Source: JBEBSD01 sp040394475
Lineage (GTDB): Bacteria > Bacteroidota > Bacteroidia > Cytophagales > Spirosomataceae
Direction of reading: 5' to 3'
NCBI GenBank assembly: GCA_040394475.1
Contig: JBEBSD010000017.1
Coordinates: forward strand, 1 to 64,000
Length of the DNA stretch: 64,000 bases
Position numbers and translations under genes: made by a program. The first letter of the stretch is position 1; the number at the start of each line of letters is the position of its first letter. Shown piece after piece: positions 17,444 to 25,877 of the stretch. The notes under the pieces are model-generated. The model saw only the letters and a program-made list of their open reading frames with translations, was not told where the DNA came from and searched no databases.

Positions 17444-19492
17444 ATGAAAAATCACCCCTTGCTCATCTGCTTTTATTTCCTTTGCCTCCAAGTAAACGGA
17501 CAAGGATCCGATTCGCCGGCAACTGCCCTGGGAAGAATGTCCGATACCGACACCAGCAAAGTAAACGCCCTTAACGAGGCTGGCAAGTCCTATTGGATGG
17601 GGGGAGATGATTCCCTGGCCGTTATGCATTTACACGAGGCCATCCGCCTGGCCCGGCAGCTCCACTTTTACCAGGGAGAGGCCAGGGCCCGGCTGCAATT
17701 GGCGCGGATTGAGCTGGACTACCTGTCCGATGTTAAAACGCTTCACAACCACCTTGATTCGGTCGTAATCCTGGCCAAATTAGCCGACGATAAATTACTG
17801 GAAGGGTTGGCCATTTTCAGACGGGCACAAGCCTATGGTTCGGGCTTCCTGGAGCACGAGGAGAAAACAAGGCCGCTCTATGAGGAAGCCCGAAAAATCT
17901 TTGTCGAACTGGGAAATAAAAACTGGGAGGGATCGGTTTATACTCAACTCGCAGAATTTGCGGGGAATGAGGGAAACTATGCGGAAGCCATTGACCTGCT
18001 CCTGAAAGCGCGTAAATTACAGGAGGCGTCCGGTGAAGCCGGGGCGTTGCGGGCTACCTTGCCTAATCTCGGGGTCATGTATGTACAGATGGGCATGTTC
18101 AGAGAGGCGCTCCAGTGTTTCGATGATGCCGAAAAAACAGCTATTGCCCTGAACGATGATCGCGTAAGGGCCTTTTTGTACAGTCAGCGCTCCGAAATCT
18201 ACAAAAAACAGGATGAGCCGCAAGCAGCGCTCCAGGCATTGAAAAAGGGGATAGCGCTTTATGAGTCTTCCGGAGGCGGGTATTATTTACCGGGCAACTA
18301 TGCCCGGCTCGGCGATATCTATCTTTCCCTGGACAGTGTCGAAAAAGCGCTCCATTATAGCTTGCTGGCCGATAACCTCTACAAAAGCCAGGTAGATGCC
18401 GAGGAAGCGCTGCTGCACCCGTCCCAGATCATGCTGGGGAAGGTCTATCTGAAGAAAGGCGACCTGAACCGGGTGATCGCTTACGCAACTGAGGGCCTTA
18501 ATTGGGCTTCCTCTTCCGATCCTGTGCTGCTGCTGGAAGCCGCCGAATATCATCACCAGCTATCCGAAGCGTATGAAAGGACCGGTCGCCTGAAAGATGC
18601 CCTGTACCATCACAAGCACTTCAAATCGATGTCAGATACGCTTCTCAATGCCCAATCCCTACAAAAATCTACCATTTCTTCTCTTACGTATGACTTTGAG
18701 AAAAAGCAGCAGACCGACAAGCTGCGGATACAGGAACTTGAAAATGAAAAGCTCCTCCAGTCGCGGAACATCCTGATCGGTCTTCTGTTGCTCGGGGTGC
18801 TGGTCAGTTTGTATGCGCTGTGGTCCAATCGCCGGTTGCGTACGAAGAACCAGGAGCTGTTCCACAAAAACCAGGAAATTGAAAAAGCGTTGCATAAAGG
18901 TCAGAAAATAGAACGGAAACGGGTCGCTTCAGAATTGCACGACAACCTGAATACTAAACTGGCGGCCATCCGGTGGCACCTGGAATCGATGCAGACGGAG
19001 GGATTCAACGCCTTCAATACCCGGATACATTCGCGCCTGGTCGAAATGACCAACGATGTCTATAAAGACGTCCGGCTGATTTCTCACAACATGCTCCCTA
19101 CCGAGCTGGAAACCGACGGGCTGCCTGCCGCCCTACAGAAGCTGGTCAGCAAATTCGAGGATAACACGGTCGACTTTCAGCTGGTGGTCCGCAACATCAA
19201 CTCCCGTTTTCCCACGGAAACGGAACATCAACTCTATAATATCGCATTGGAGCTGGTCAATAATGTCATCAAACATGCACAGGCCACCACTCTCCGGATA
19301 AGCCTTGACCGCGACAACAGCGATGTCACGCTTTCAGTTATCGACAACGGTGTGGGAATGCCCGTGACCACCCTTTCCGACGGGATGGGCATGCGTAACA
19401 TTATCAACAGGGCTGAGTCGTTGCAGGGAAGTGCAACCATTGAAAACCTTACCTCCGGGGGGACCCGGGTATCCGTCACAATTCCGCTGTGA
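17444..19492 (+). CDS. TPR-containing NarL-type (HisKA_3) histidine kinase
   Basis: 682 residues. A signal peptide is followed by a periplasmic array of tetratricopeptide repeats (about 40-400), a coiled-coil stretch, one membrane helix (NILIGLLLLGVLVSLYALW, about 445-463), another coiled coil, then the HisKA_3 dimerisation domain with ERKRVASELHDNL (His499) and a C-terminal HATPase_c with NVIKHA and GVGMP...GMGMRNI. This build is common in Bacteroidota and pairs with LuxR-type regulators. Its partner is encoded convergently: the two stops form the palindrome TGATCA, sharing no bases but touching. Confidence 0.9.
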   Translation: MKNHPLLICFYFLCLQVNGQGSDSPATALGRMSDTDTSKVNALNEAGKSYWMGGDDSLAVMHLHEAIRLARQLHFYQGEARARLQLARIELDYLSDVKTLHNHLDSVVILAKLADDKLLEGLAIFRRAQAYGSGFLEHEEKTRPLYEEARKIFVELGNKNWEGSVYTQLAEFAGNEGNYAEAIDLLLKARKLQEASGEAGALRATLPNLGVMYVQMGMFREALQCFDDAEKTAIALNDDRVRAFLYSQRSEIYKKQDEPQAALQALKKGIALYESSGGGYYLPGNYARLGDIYLSLDSVEKALHYSLLADNLYKSQVDAEEALLHPSQIMLGKVYLKKGDLNRVIAYATEGLNWASSSDPVLLLEAAEYHHQLSEAYERTGRLKDALYHHKHFKSMSDTLLNAQSLQKSTISSLTYDFEKKQQTDKLRIQELENEKLLQSRNILIGLLLLGVLVSLYALWSNRRLRTKNQELFHKNQEIEKALHKGQKIERKRVASELHDNLNTKLAAIRWHLESMQTEGFNAFNTRIHSRLVEMTNDVYKDVRLISHNMLPTELETDGLPAALQKLVSKFEDNTVDFQLVVRNINSRFPTETEHQLYNIALELVNNVIKHAQATTLRISLDRDNSDVTLSVIDNGVGMPVTTLSDGMGMRNIINRAESLQGSATIENLTSGGTRVSVTIPL

Positions 19493-20128
19493 TCAGATCA
19501 GCTTGTGCCTCATGGCGTATTTAATGATTCCGATCGCATTTTTAACCCCCAGTTTACGGAGGATATTATGCCGGTGGGTTTCCACGGTCCCTACGCTGAC
19601 AAACAGGTGTTCCGCGATCTCGGATGTCGACATTTCCTGGGCAATCAGTTTGATTACTTCCAGTTCCCGGGTGGTAACCGCCGCCGGCTTTGCATCCGCC
19701 TCTTCCACCGCACCGGGATGGCTGACAAGCTTAAACATGACCGACTCGCTGAAAAATTTTTCGCCGCCGGCCACTGTGATGATCGCCTTTTCCAGTTCCT
19801 TTTTCCCTGCCGTTTTCATCACATACCCCGACACCCCGGCCTGAAAAGCCTCTCTTACGGTTTCCACATCTTCCGAAACCGTGAGCATCAGGATTTTGAC
19901 GTGGGGGAAATCACTCCGTACCCGCAGCGCCAGATCCGTCCCGGTCAGGAAAGGCATCGACATATCTGTAAGCAATACGTTTACATCATGAACTTCTATA
20001 AAATCGGAGACTTTACGACTATCGTTAAGCGCTCCGACTACTTCAATATTGGTCATGGAAGCGATGAGCAGCGACAGACTGTCCAGAACAATCTGATGGT
20101 CATCACACAGCAGTACACGTATAGGCAT
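19493..20128 (-). CDS. NarL/LuxR-family response regulator
   Basis: 211 residues from the ATG at 20128; the frame is open upstream but the receiver domain starts here. Receiver: DD at 9-10, phospho-acceptor Asp55 and conserved Lys near 106. The C-terminal helix-turn-helix has LTTRELEVIKLIAQEMSTSEIAEHLFVSVGTVETHRHNILRKLG in its usual form. It is the natural partner of the TPR kinase on the other strand; the pair is convergent, an unusual layout for a two-component pair. Confidence 0.9.
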   Translation of the reverse strand: MPIRVLLCDDHQIVLDSLSLLIASMTNIEVVGALNDSRKVSDFIEVHDVNVLLTDMSMPFLTGTDLALRVRSDFPHVKILMLTVSEDVETVREAFQAGVSGYVMKTAGKKELEKAIITVAGGEKFFSESVMFKLVSHPGAVEEADAKPAAVTTRELEVIKLIAQEMSTSEIAEHLFVSVGTVETHRHNILRKLGVKNAIGIIKYAMRHKLI

Positions 20129-20360
20129 AAGACTAGCAACCCGGCGGCAGTTAATGCAAAGTATTGTCAGCACTGAGAACAATTGGTACAAATATATAAT
20201 TTTCCTGGTCAAATCTTATTTTTTATCCCGTACAGGCAGCGATGCGCCCGACTGTTTCGTATTATTTTTCTGCGCCCGGCTAAAAAACACCATTTTTAAA
20301 CGAAGATTGTTATCGTTATTCTTTATAATATGCCTTATTTTGCACTTTGGATTTCAGAAA

Positions 20361-20386
20361 CCGCCGGTAACCTGGGTGACCGGCGG
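20361..20386 (+). promoter_or_regulatory. Stable hairpin in the leader of the leu cluster
   Basis: CCGCCGGT (20361-20368) and ACCGGCGG (20379-20386) are perfect complements with a ten-base loop, 40 bases before the leuC ATG. There is no U-run after it. A 21-codon frame (ATG at 20330, stop at 20393) reads through the hairpin but is not rich in Leu, Ile or Val. A possible -7 element is TTATTTTG, just upstream. It could be a leader structure controlling leuC; this is inference. Confidence 0.35.
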
Positions 20387-20425
20387 CTGATCTAGTTTGT
20401 ATAACCAATTTATTAAAAGGAATAG

Positions 20426-21829
20426 ATGAACGCACAACCAGCTACTTTGTTCGATAAAGTGTGGGATGCCCACGTGGTCCGGGACATTCCGGGCGGGCCG
20501 GATGTATTTTTTATTGACCGTCATTTTATTCATGAAGTGACAAGTCCGGTCGCTTTTCTCGGGCTGGAGAACAGGGGATTAGGAGTCATGTACCCCGACA
20601 GAACTTTTGCTACTGCCGACCATAATACGCCGACGATCAACCAGCACCTTCCGGTGAATGATCCGTTGTCGGCAAAGCAATTGAAAGCGCTTGAACTGAA
20701 TAGTGCCCGATACGGGATTTCGCACTGGGGCCTCGGGCATGCCCGGAACGGTATTGTGCACGTTATCGGGCCGGAAAACGGGATCACACTACCCGGAATG
20801 ACAATTGTCTGCGGCGATTCCCATACATCAACCCATGGGGCCTTCGGGGCCATCGCTTTCGGGATCGGGACTTCTGAAGTTGAGATGGTGCTGTCTTCCC
20901 AGTGCATCATGCAGCCCAAGCCCAAGAAAATGCGGATCACCGTTAACGGAACGTTGGCAAAGGGCGTCACTCCCAAGGATGCCATCCTCTACATTATCTC
21001 GCAGCTGTCTGCTTCCGGGGCGACAGGTTATTTTGTCGAATACGCCGGGCAGGTTTTTGAGGAAATGTCAATGGAGGGCCGCATGACGGTTTGTAACATG
21101 AGCATTGAGATGGGGGCCCGCGGCGGAATGATCGCACCGGATCAACGTACATTTGATTATATAGAGGGCCGTGAACATGCGCCTAAAGGAGATGCGTGGG
21201 ACAAAGCGCTGGCTTACTGGAAAACACTGAAGACCGATGAGGGCGCCGTTTTTGATCAGGAATATGTGTATGATGCGGCCGATATCGAGCCGATGATTAC
21301 CTACGGTACCAACCCGGGTATGGGACAAGGTATTTCCAAGAGAATCCCGGTTGCCGCTGATGTAGAGGGTGGCGAGGCTACTTATGCCAAAGCGCTGAAA
21401 TATATGGGCTTTTCGGAAAACGACTCTATGCTGGGCAAAAAAGTGGATTACGTGTTTGTAGGAAGCTGTACCAACGGGCGTATCGAAGATTTCCGGGCCT
21501 TTGCGTCACTTATTAAAGGTCGTAAAAAAGCCGATAATGTAGTCGCCTGGATTGTACCCGGCTCCCATATTGTGGAAAAACAAATCCATGACGAAGGTAT
21601 CTACGACATCCTTATCGAGGCCGGCTTTGAACTCCGGCAGCCTGGCTGCTCTGCCTGTCTGGCAATGAACGACGATAAGATCCCGGCAGGAAAATATGCG
21701 GTAAGTACTTCCAACCGTAACTTCGAAGGCCGTCAGGGCCCCGGGGCGCGCACCTTGCTGGCCAGCCCGCTGGTTGCCGCTGCCGCAGCCGTGACCGGTG
21801 TCGTCACCGATCCCAGAGAACTATTATAA
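20426..21829 (+). CDS. leuC: 3-isopropylmalate dehydratase large subunit
   Basis: 467 residues, the aconitase-fold subunit that isomerises 2-isopropylmalate to 3-isopropylmalate in leucine synthesis, with LeuD as partner. The 4Fe-4S cluster cysteines are in GSCTNGRIEDFRAF and in PGCSACLAMN, and the early HTSTHGAFG active-site motif is present. The length matches the family. A ribosome-binding site (AAAGGAA) lies about ten bases upstream. leuD follows after 21 bases, so the two are co-expressed. Confidence 0.97.
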   Translation: MNAQPATLFDKVWDAHVVRDIPGGPDVFFIDRHFIHEVTSPVAFLGLENRGLGVMYPDRTFATADHNTPTINQHLPVNDPLSAKQLKALELNSARYGISHWGLGHARNGIVHVIGPENGITLPGMTIVCGDSHTSTHGAFGAIAFGIGTSEVEMVLSSQCIMQPKPKKMRITVNGTLAKGVTPKDAILYIISQLSASGATGYFVEYAGQVFEEMSMEGRMTVCNMSIEMGARGGMIAPDQRTFDYIEGREHAPKGDAWDKALAYWKTLKTDEGAVFDQEYVYDAADIEPMITYGTNPGMGQGISKRIPVAADVEGGEATYAKALKYMGFSENDSMLGKKVDYVFVGSCTNGRIEDFRAFASLIKGRKKADNVVAWIVPGSHIVEKQIHDEGIYDILIEAGFELRQPGCSACLAMNDDKIPAGKYAVSTSNRNFEGRQGPGARTLLASPLVAAAAAVTGVVTDPRELL

Positions 21830-21850
21830 CACAAGACCAACCCATTGACA

Positions 21851-22447
21851 ATGGCTTACGATAAGTTCACCCTATTGAAAAGTACGGCAGTCCCGCTGCC
21901 CATCGAAAACGTCGATACTGACCAGATTATCCCGGCCCGGTTCCTGAAAGCGACCGAGCGTACGGGCTTTGGAGACAACCTTTTCCGCGACTGGCGCTAC
22001 CATAATGACAACAGCCCGAAAGAAGATTTCATCCTGAATAACCCTATCTATTCCGGCAGGATTCTGGTGGGTGGGCGTAATTTCGGCAGCGGGTCCAGTC
22101 GTGAGCATGCAGCCTGGGCAATCTACGACTACGGTTTCCGCTGCGTGGTTTCCAGTTTTTTTGCGGATATCTTTAAAAACAACTCTCTGAACGTGGGGAT
22201 TCTCCCGGTCCAGATCAGTCCGGAATTCCTGGATAAAATCTTTATGGCCATCGAAGCTGACCCCACTGCGGAACTGGAAGTCGATTTACCGGAACAGACC
22301 ATCACCATCGTTCCGACCGGGGAAAAGGAATCCTTTGCTATCAACTCCTATAAGAAGCACAATCTTATGAATGGTTTCGACGACATCGACTATCTCCAGG
22401 CAATGAAAGAAGAAATCAGCACATTTGAAAAGGCGCTGATCTATTAA
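21851..22447 (+). CDS. leuD: 3-isopropylmalate dehydratase small subunit
   Basis: 198 residues from the ATG at 21851; a TTG two codons upstream is less likely. The swivelling aconitase domain has IENVDTDQIIPARFLK near the start and the conserved FGSGSSREHA loop. It forms a heterodimer with LeuC. The C-terminus is of normal length. The next gene, a LeuA-family synthase, starts 54 bases downstream on the same strand. Confidence 0.97.
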   Translation: MAYDKFTLLKSTAVPLPIENVDTDQIIPARFLKATERTGFGDNLFRDWRYHNDNSPKEDFILNNPIYSGRILVGGRNFGSGSSREHAAWAIYDYGFRCVVSSFFADIFKNNSLNVGILPVQISPEFLDKIFMAIEADPTAELEVDLPEQTITIVPTGEKESFAINSYKKHNLMNGFDDIDYLQAMKEEISTFEKALIY

Positions 22448-22501
22448 CTATCAGCCCCACCCTCCCGCGAATCATTCTGCCGCTTACCGGATAGCGTAAT
22501 T

Positions 22502-24022
22502 ATGTCATCAAGATATATTGAAATTATGGATACGACACTCCGCGATGGTGAACAAACCAGCGGAGTGTCTTTCTCAGCAAAGGAAAAACTGACCCTGGCT
22601 CAGATTCTTTTACAGGAAGTCCATGTCGACCGTATTGAAATTGCCTCTGCCCGTGTGTCGGAAGGAGAGTTTCAGGCGGTAAAAATAATTACCGACTGGG
22701 CCCGGCAGCATGGCTTTCTGGACCGCGTCGAGGTCCTGACCTTTGTAGACGGTGAAGCCTCGGTCAACTGGATGCTGGAGGCCGGGGCGAAAGTAATGAA
22801 CCTCCTCTCCAAAGGGTCTCTGAACCACCTGATCTATCAGCTGAAAAAAAGTCCGGAACAGCATTTTGACGAAATCGGGAAGGTGATTGAACGTGCCCGG
22901 GAAAACGGCATCGATTGTAATATCTACCTCGAAGACTGGAGTAACGGTATGCGTAACTCTCCGCAGTATGTTTTTCAGTCACTGGATTTCCTGACAACCC
23001 TGCCGGTAAAACGTATCCTGCTGCCCGACACCCTGGGAGTGCTTACACCGTCAGAATCCTACAATTTTGTCCGTCAGATCATCACCCGTTACCCGGACCA
23101 CCGGTTCGAATTTCACGGCCATAACGATTATGACCTGGGTATTGCCAATGCCATTGAGGCTGTCAGGGCGGGCGTACATGGCCTCCATCTGACGGTCAAC
23201 GGGATGGGGGAACGTGCCGGGAACGCTCCATTGGCCAGTACGATCGCTGTTCTGAACGATTTTATGCCAGAAGTGAAAACATCGGTAGTCGAATCGTCGC
23301 TTTATACGATCAGTAAGCTGGTAGAAACATTTTCCGGAATTCGTATCCCGGCCAATAAACCGGTAGTCGGTGAAAATGTCTTTACCCAGACGGCCGGTAT
23401 CCACGCTGACGGGGACAAGAAAAACAACCTCTATTTCAGCAAGCTGATGCCGGAACGCTTCGGACGCCAACGGATTTACGCCCTGGGAAAAACCTCCGGA
23501 AAAGCCAATATCGAAAACAACCTGAAAGAACTCGGGATTACCCTTCCGGAGGAAGATCTCAAGAAAGTAACGCTTCGTATAATTGAACTGGGCGACCGGA
23601 AAGAAATTGTTACACAAGAGGACTTGCCCTACATCATATCCGATGTGCTGAATAGTTTTGCTTTCGAAGAAAAGGTAGTCATCGAGAGCTATGTCCTTAC
23701 CCATGCCAAAAACCTGAAACCTTCGGCAACCTTACAAGTACGGTTCGATAACAACGAGGTCATCGAAGAAAACGCTCAGGGCGACGGCCAATACGACGCT
23801 TTCATGAATGCTCTCAAAAAGATTTACAGCAGAAAGCAAATAAATCTCCCCATGCTGACCGACTATGCCGTGCGTATCCCTCCCGGGGGCAATACCGATG
23901 CCCTTTGCGAAACGGTCATTACCTGGAAAATAAACGAAAAAGAAATCAAAACCAGAGGGCTGGACTCTGACCAGACTGTTTCTGCCATTAAAGCGACTCA
24001 GAAAATGCTGAATATTATCTAA
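22502..24022 (+). CDS. LeuA/CimA-family acyltransferase (2-isopropylmalate or citramalate synthase)
   Basis: 506 residues. The TIM-barrel catalytic domain has DTTLRDGEQTSGVSF (residues 9-23), the metal-binding HGHNDYDLG and NGMGERAGNAPLA. The C-terminal LeuA_dimer regulatory domain (about 390-506) carries the allosteric feedback site. The enzyme condenses acetyl-CoA with a 2-oxo acid. Bacteroidota often carry this second, distinct LeuA-type gene beside leuCD, and whether it makes 2-isopropylmalate or (R)-citramalate (for isoleucine) cannot be decided from sequence alone. leuB and the ilv genes are not in the window. The stop lies nine bases from the convergent peroxidase gene. Confidence 0.88.
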   Translation: MSSRYIEIMDTTLRDGEQTSGVSFSAKEKLTLAQILLQEVHVDRIEIASARVSEGEFQAVKIITDWARQHGFLDRVEVLTFVDGEASVNWMLEAGAKVMNLLSKGSLNHLIYQLKKSPEQHFDEIGKVIERARENGIDCNIYLEDWSNGMRNSPQYVFQSLDFLTTLPVKRILLPDTLGVLTPSESYNFVRQIITRYPDHRFEFHGHNDYDLGIANAIEAVRAGVHGLHLTVNGMGERAGNAPLASTIAVLNDFMPEVKTSVVESSLYTISKLVETFSGIRIPANKPVVGENVFTQTAGIHADGDKKNNLYFSKLMPERFGRQRIYALGKTSGKANIENNLKELGITLPEEDLKKVTLRIIELGDRKEIVTQEDLPYIISDVLNSFAFEEKVVIESYVLTHAKNLKPSATLQVRFDNNEVIEENAQGDGQYDAFMNALKKIYSRKQINLPMLTDYAVRIPPGGNTDALCETVITWKINEKEIKTRGLDSDQTVSAIKATQKMLNII

Positions 24023-24031
24023 AATCCGGTT

Positions 24032-25819
24032 TCACGAATCGGTCAGACTTTCCAGAAATGCTACCAGTTGCTTTTGTTCGGATGGCGTGAGGTTTAGTTT
24101 ATCAGCCGGCAGCGTTTGGTTCGGCACGTCCAGTCCCAGTCCGGCGCCGCCTCCTTCATTGTAAAATTCCAGCACTTCTTCCAGCGTACTGTAGGCGCCA
24201 TTGTGCATGTAAGGGGCTGTCTTCCCCACATTACGGAGGGTCCCTGTCTTGAAAGCGTGTGTCCATTGGGGATACCGGCCATGCATATCACGCCCGGTAT
24301 CCTCGTCTAAAACAGGCTGCTTCCAGTCAGGGTGGATAGTAACCCCCAGCACTTCTGCCTCTGTTTTACGGAAATCCGGGGGAACGGTCCCGTTAAATAA
24401 AGGAATAAAATGACAGGTACCACAGCGTCCTTTGTCCATAAACAGGTTAAATCCGCTCACCTGGTCCGCCGTAAGGGCGGCCGTATCCCCGCGCATAAAA
24501 TGGTCGAAAGGAGCATCAAATGCTCCCAATGAACGTATGAAAACCGCAAGGGCATTCTGAATCGACAGCGGCTGAACCGAATCTTCCTCCGGATAGGCCT
24601 TCCTGAAAAGCTCGCGGTAACTGCTGTCCGAGTGGAGCAACCTTGCAATATCGGTAAGAGAACCATTCATTTCCTGCTCATTATGAATGACCGTAATCGC
24701 CTGATCCTCCAGTGAAGGCGCCCGCATATCGTAGAAAAGTGCCTGTTGCAATCCGGCATACAGAACCGTGGGCGCGTTCCTTTTAACCGATCCGCTATTC
24801 AATCCCTTACTGGTTTTCAGTCCATCGGTAAAGGCTCGTTGCGGCTGATGACAGGTCCCGCAGCTGGTCCGCCCGTCACCCGAAAGCATGCCCTCGTAGA
24901 ACAATGCCCTGCCCAGCTCCCTGCGTGCCGCGGTGGCGGCAAACCGGGCATTGGTTACCAGGGCTTCCGGATCAAATGCATTTTTTTCAAACAATGTAGC
25001 GGCATCACCACGCAACAGCCCCCGGGCCCTGATGAAGGGAATTCCTGCCTGTTTTTGGCTTTCGTTCAGGGACACCGACACCGGGTTCACGTACTTCACA
25101 ATAAAGGTCGCCCGATCAAAATCCATAAAGTTGCGATGCTGTTGCACGAACGCGATCGCAGCATCGATCCGGCTGTCTAGTACCGGGTAATTCGCGATGA
25201 CCGGGCTGTATTCAGTCAGGTACACCTGTAACGACCGTAAAACCACTTCACTTTCTGCCAGCGCGTTTCCTGACAGGGGAGTGTCGAATCCCGACACTCC
25301 GAGGGTAATCAGCCGGAACACTCCCAATCGCAACGCATCAAACACATGAGAATCGGTTATTTCAATATCCTGCCACAGCATTTTGATCCGCCGGATGTTT
25401 ACCAGCAGCTTCCGCACCTGCCGTATTAACTCCTGCCGTTCGACAGGAGCTTCCGTGAAGAGCAGCGCTTCAATGACCTGCAATCCGCCGGGTTCAAAAA
25501 CCGCATTCTCTGCTTCCTCAATTTCATCCAACGGCGCACCGTTTACCACACGCACGGTTGTCGGGTTAAAATATGCTGCAAACGCCTCTGTTTTTTTATA
25601 CTCCAGGCGCAGCGCCAGAAACTCCCGCTGCAGCTCCGGGAGGGCTGCATGACCGGTAACCGCTTCCAGAAACTGTTCATTCGTCCGGATCAATGCATCC
25701 AGGTCGGTGTCAAACCGGGAATAAACCCGTTCATGCGGCTTTTTTTCCAAGGTACAATCCGTGAGGAATACAAGCACCGGCAGCAGCACGAGGATTCGGA
25801 AGAAACGTAGATCAGCCAT
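24032..25819 (-). CDS. Di-haem cytochrome c peroxidase (MauG family) with imelysin-like N-terminus
   Basis: 595 residues. The N-terminus is a lipoprotein signal peptide (LVFLTDC). Residues about 30-250 form an all-helical domain that resembles the imelysin/EfeO-type fold; this is a judgement by pattern and not a match. The C-terminal half is a di-haem peroxidase with CGTCH near 316-320 and CGTCH near 465-469, plus RNVGKTAPYMHNG as in the MauG/CcpA family. It is probably a periplasmic peroxidase or oxidase anchored to a membrane. The gene precedes nothing obvious and is downstream of the PhoX-like gene by 58 bases, so the two may form an operon with a role in metal or redox chemistry. Confidence 0.85.
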   Translation of the reverse strand: MADLRFFRILVLLPVLVFLTDCTLEKKPHERVYSRFDTDLDALIRTNEQFLEAVTGHAALPELQREFLALRLEYKKTEAFAAYFNPTTVRVVNGAPLDEIEEAENAVFEPGGLQVIEALLFTEAPVERQELIRQVRKLLVNIRRIKMLWQDIEITDSHVFDALRLGVFRLITLGVSGFDTPLSGNALAESEVVLRSLQVYLTEYSPVIANYPVLDSRIDAAIAFVQQHRNFMDFDRATFIVKYVNPVSVSLNESQKQAGIPFIRARGLLRGDAATLFEKNAFDPEALVTNARFAATAARRELGRALFYEGMLSGDGRTSCGTCHQPQRAFTDGLKTSKGLNSGSVKRNAPTVLYAGLQQALFYDMRAPSLEDQAITVIHNEQEMNGSLTDIARLLHSDSSYRELFRKAYPEEDSVQPLSIQNALAVFIRSLGAFDAPFDHFMRGDTAALTADQVSGFNLFMDKGRCGTCHFIPLFNGTVPPDFRKTEAEVLGVTIHPDWKQPVLDEDTGRDMHGRYPQWTHAFKTGTLRNVGKTAPYMHNGAYSTLEEVLEFYNEGGGAGLGLDVPNQTLPADKLNLTPSEQKQLVAFLESLTDS

Positions 25820-25877
25820 TAGAAACAGGGGGGTAAAGCAGCCGGAAAACCCTTCCGTCAGTAACCAAAAAGAATAG

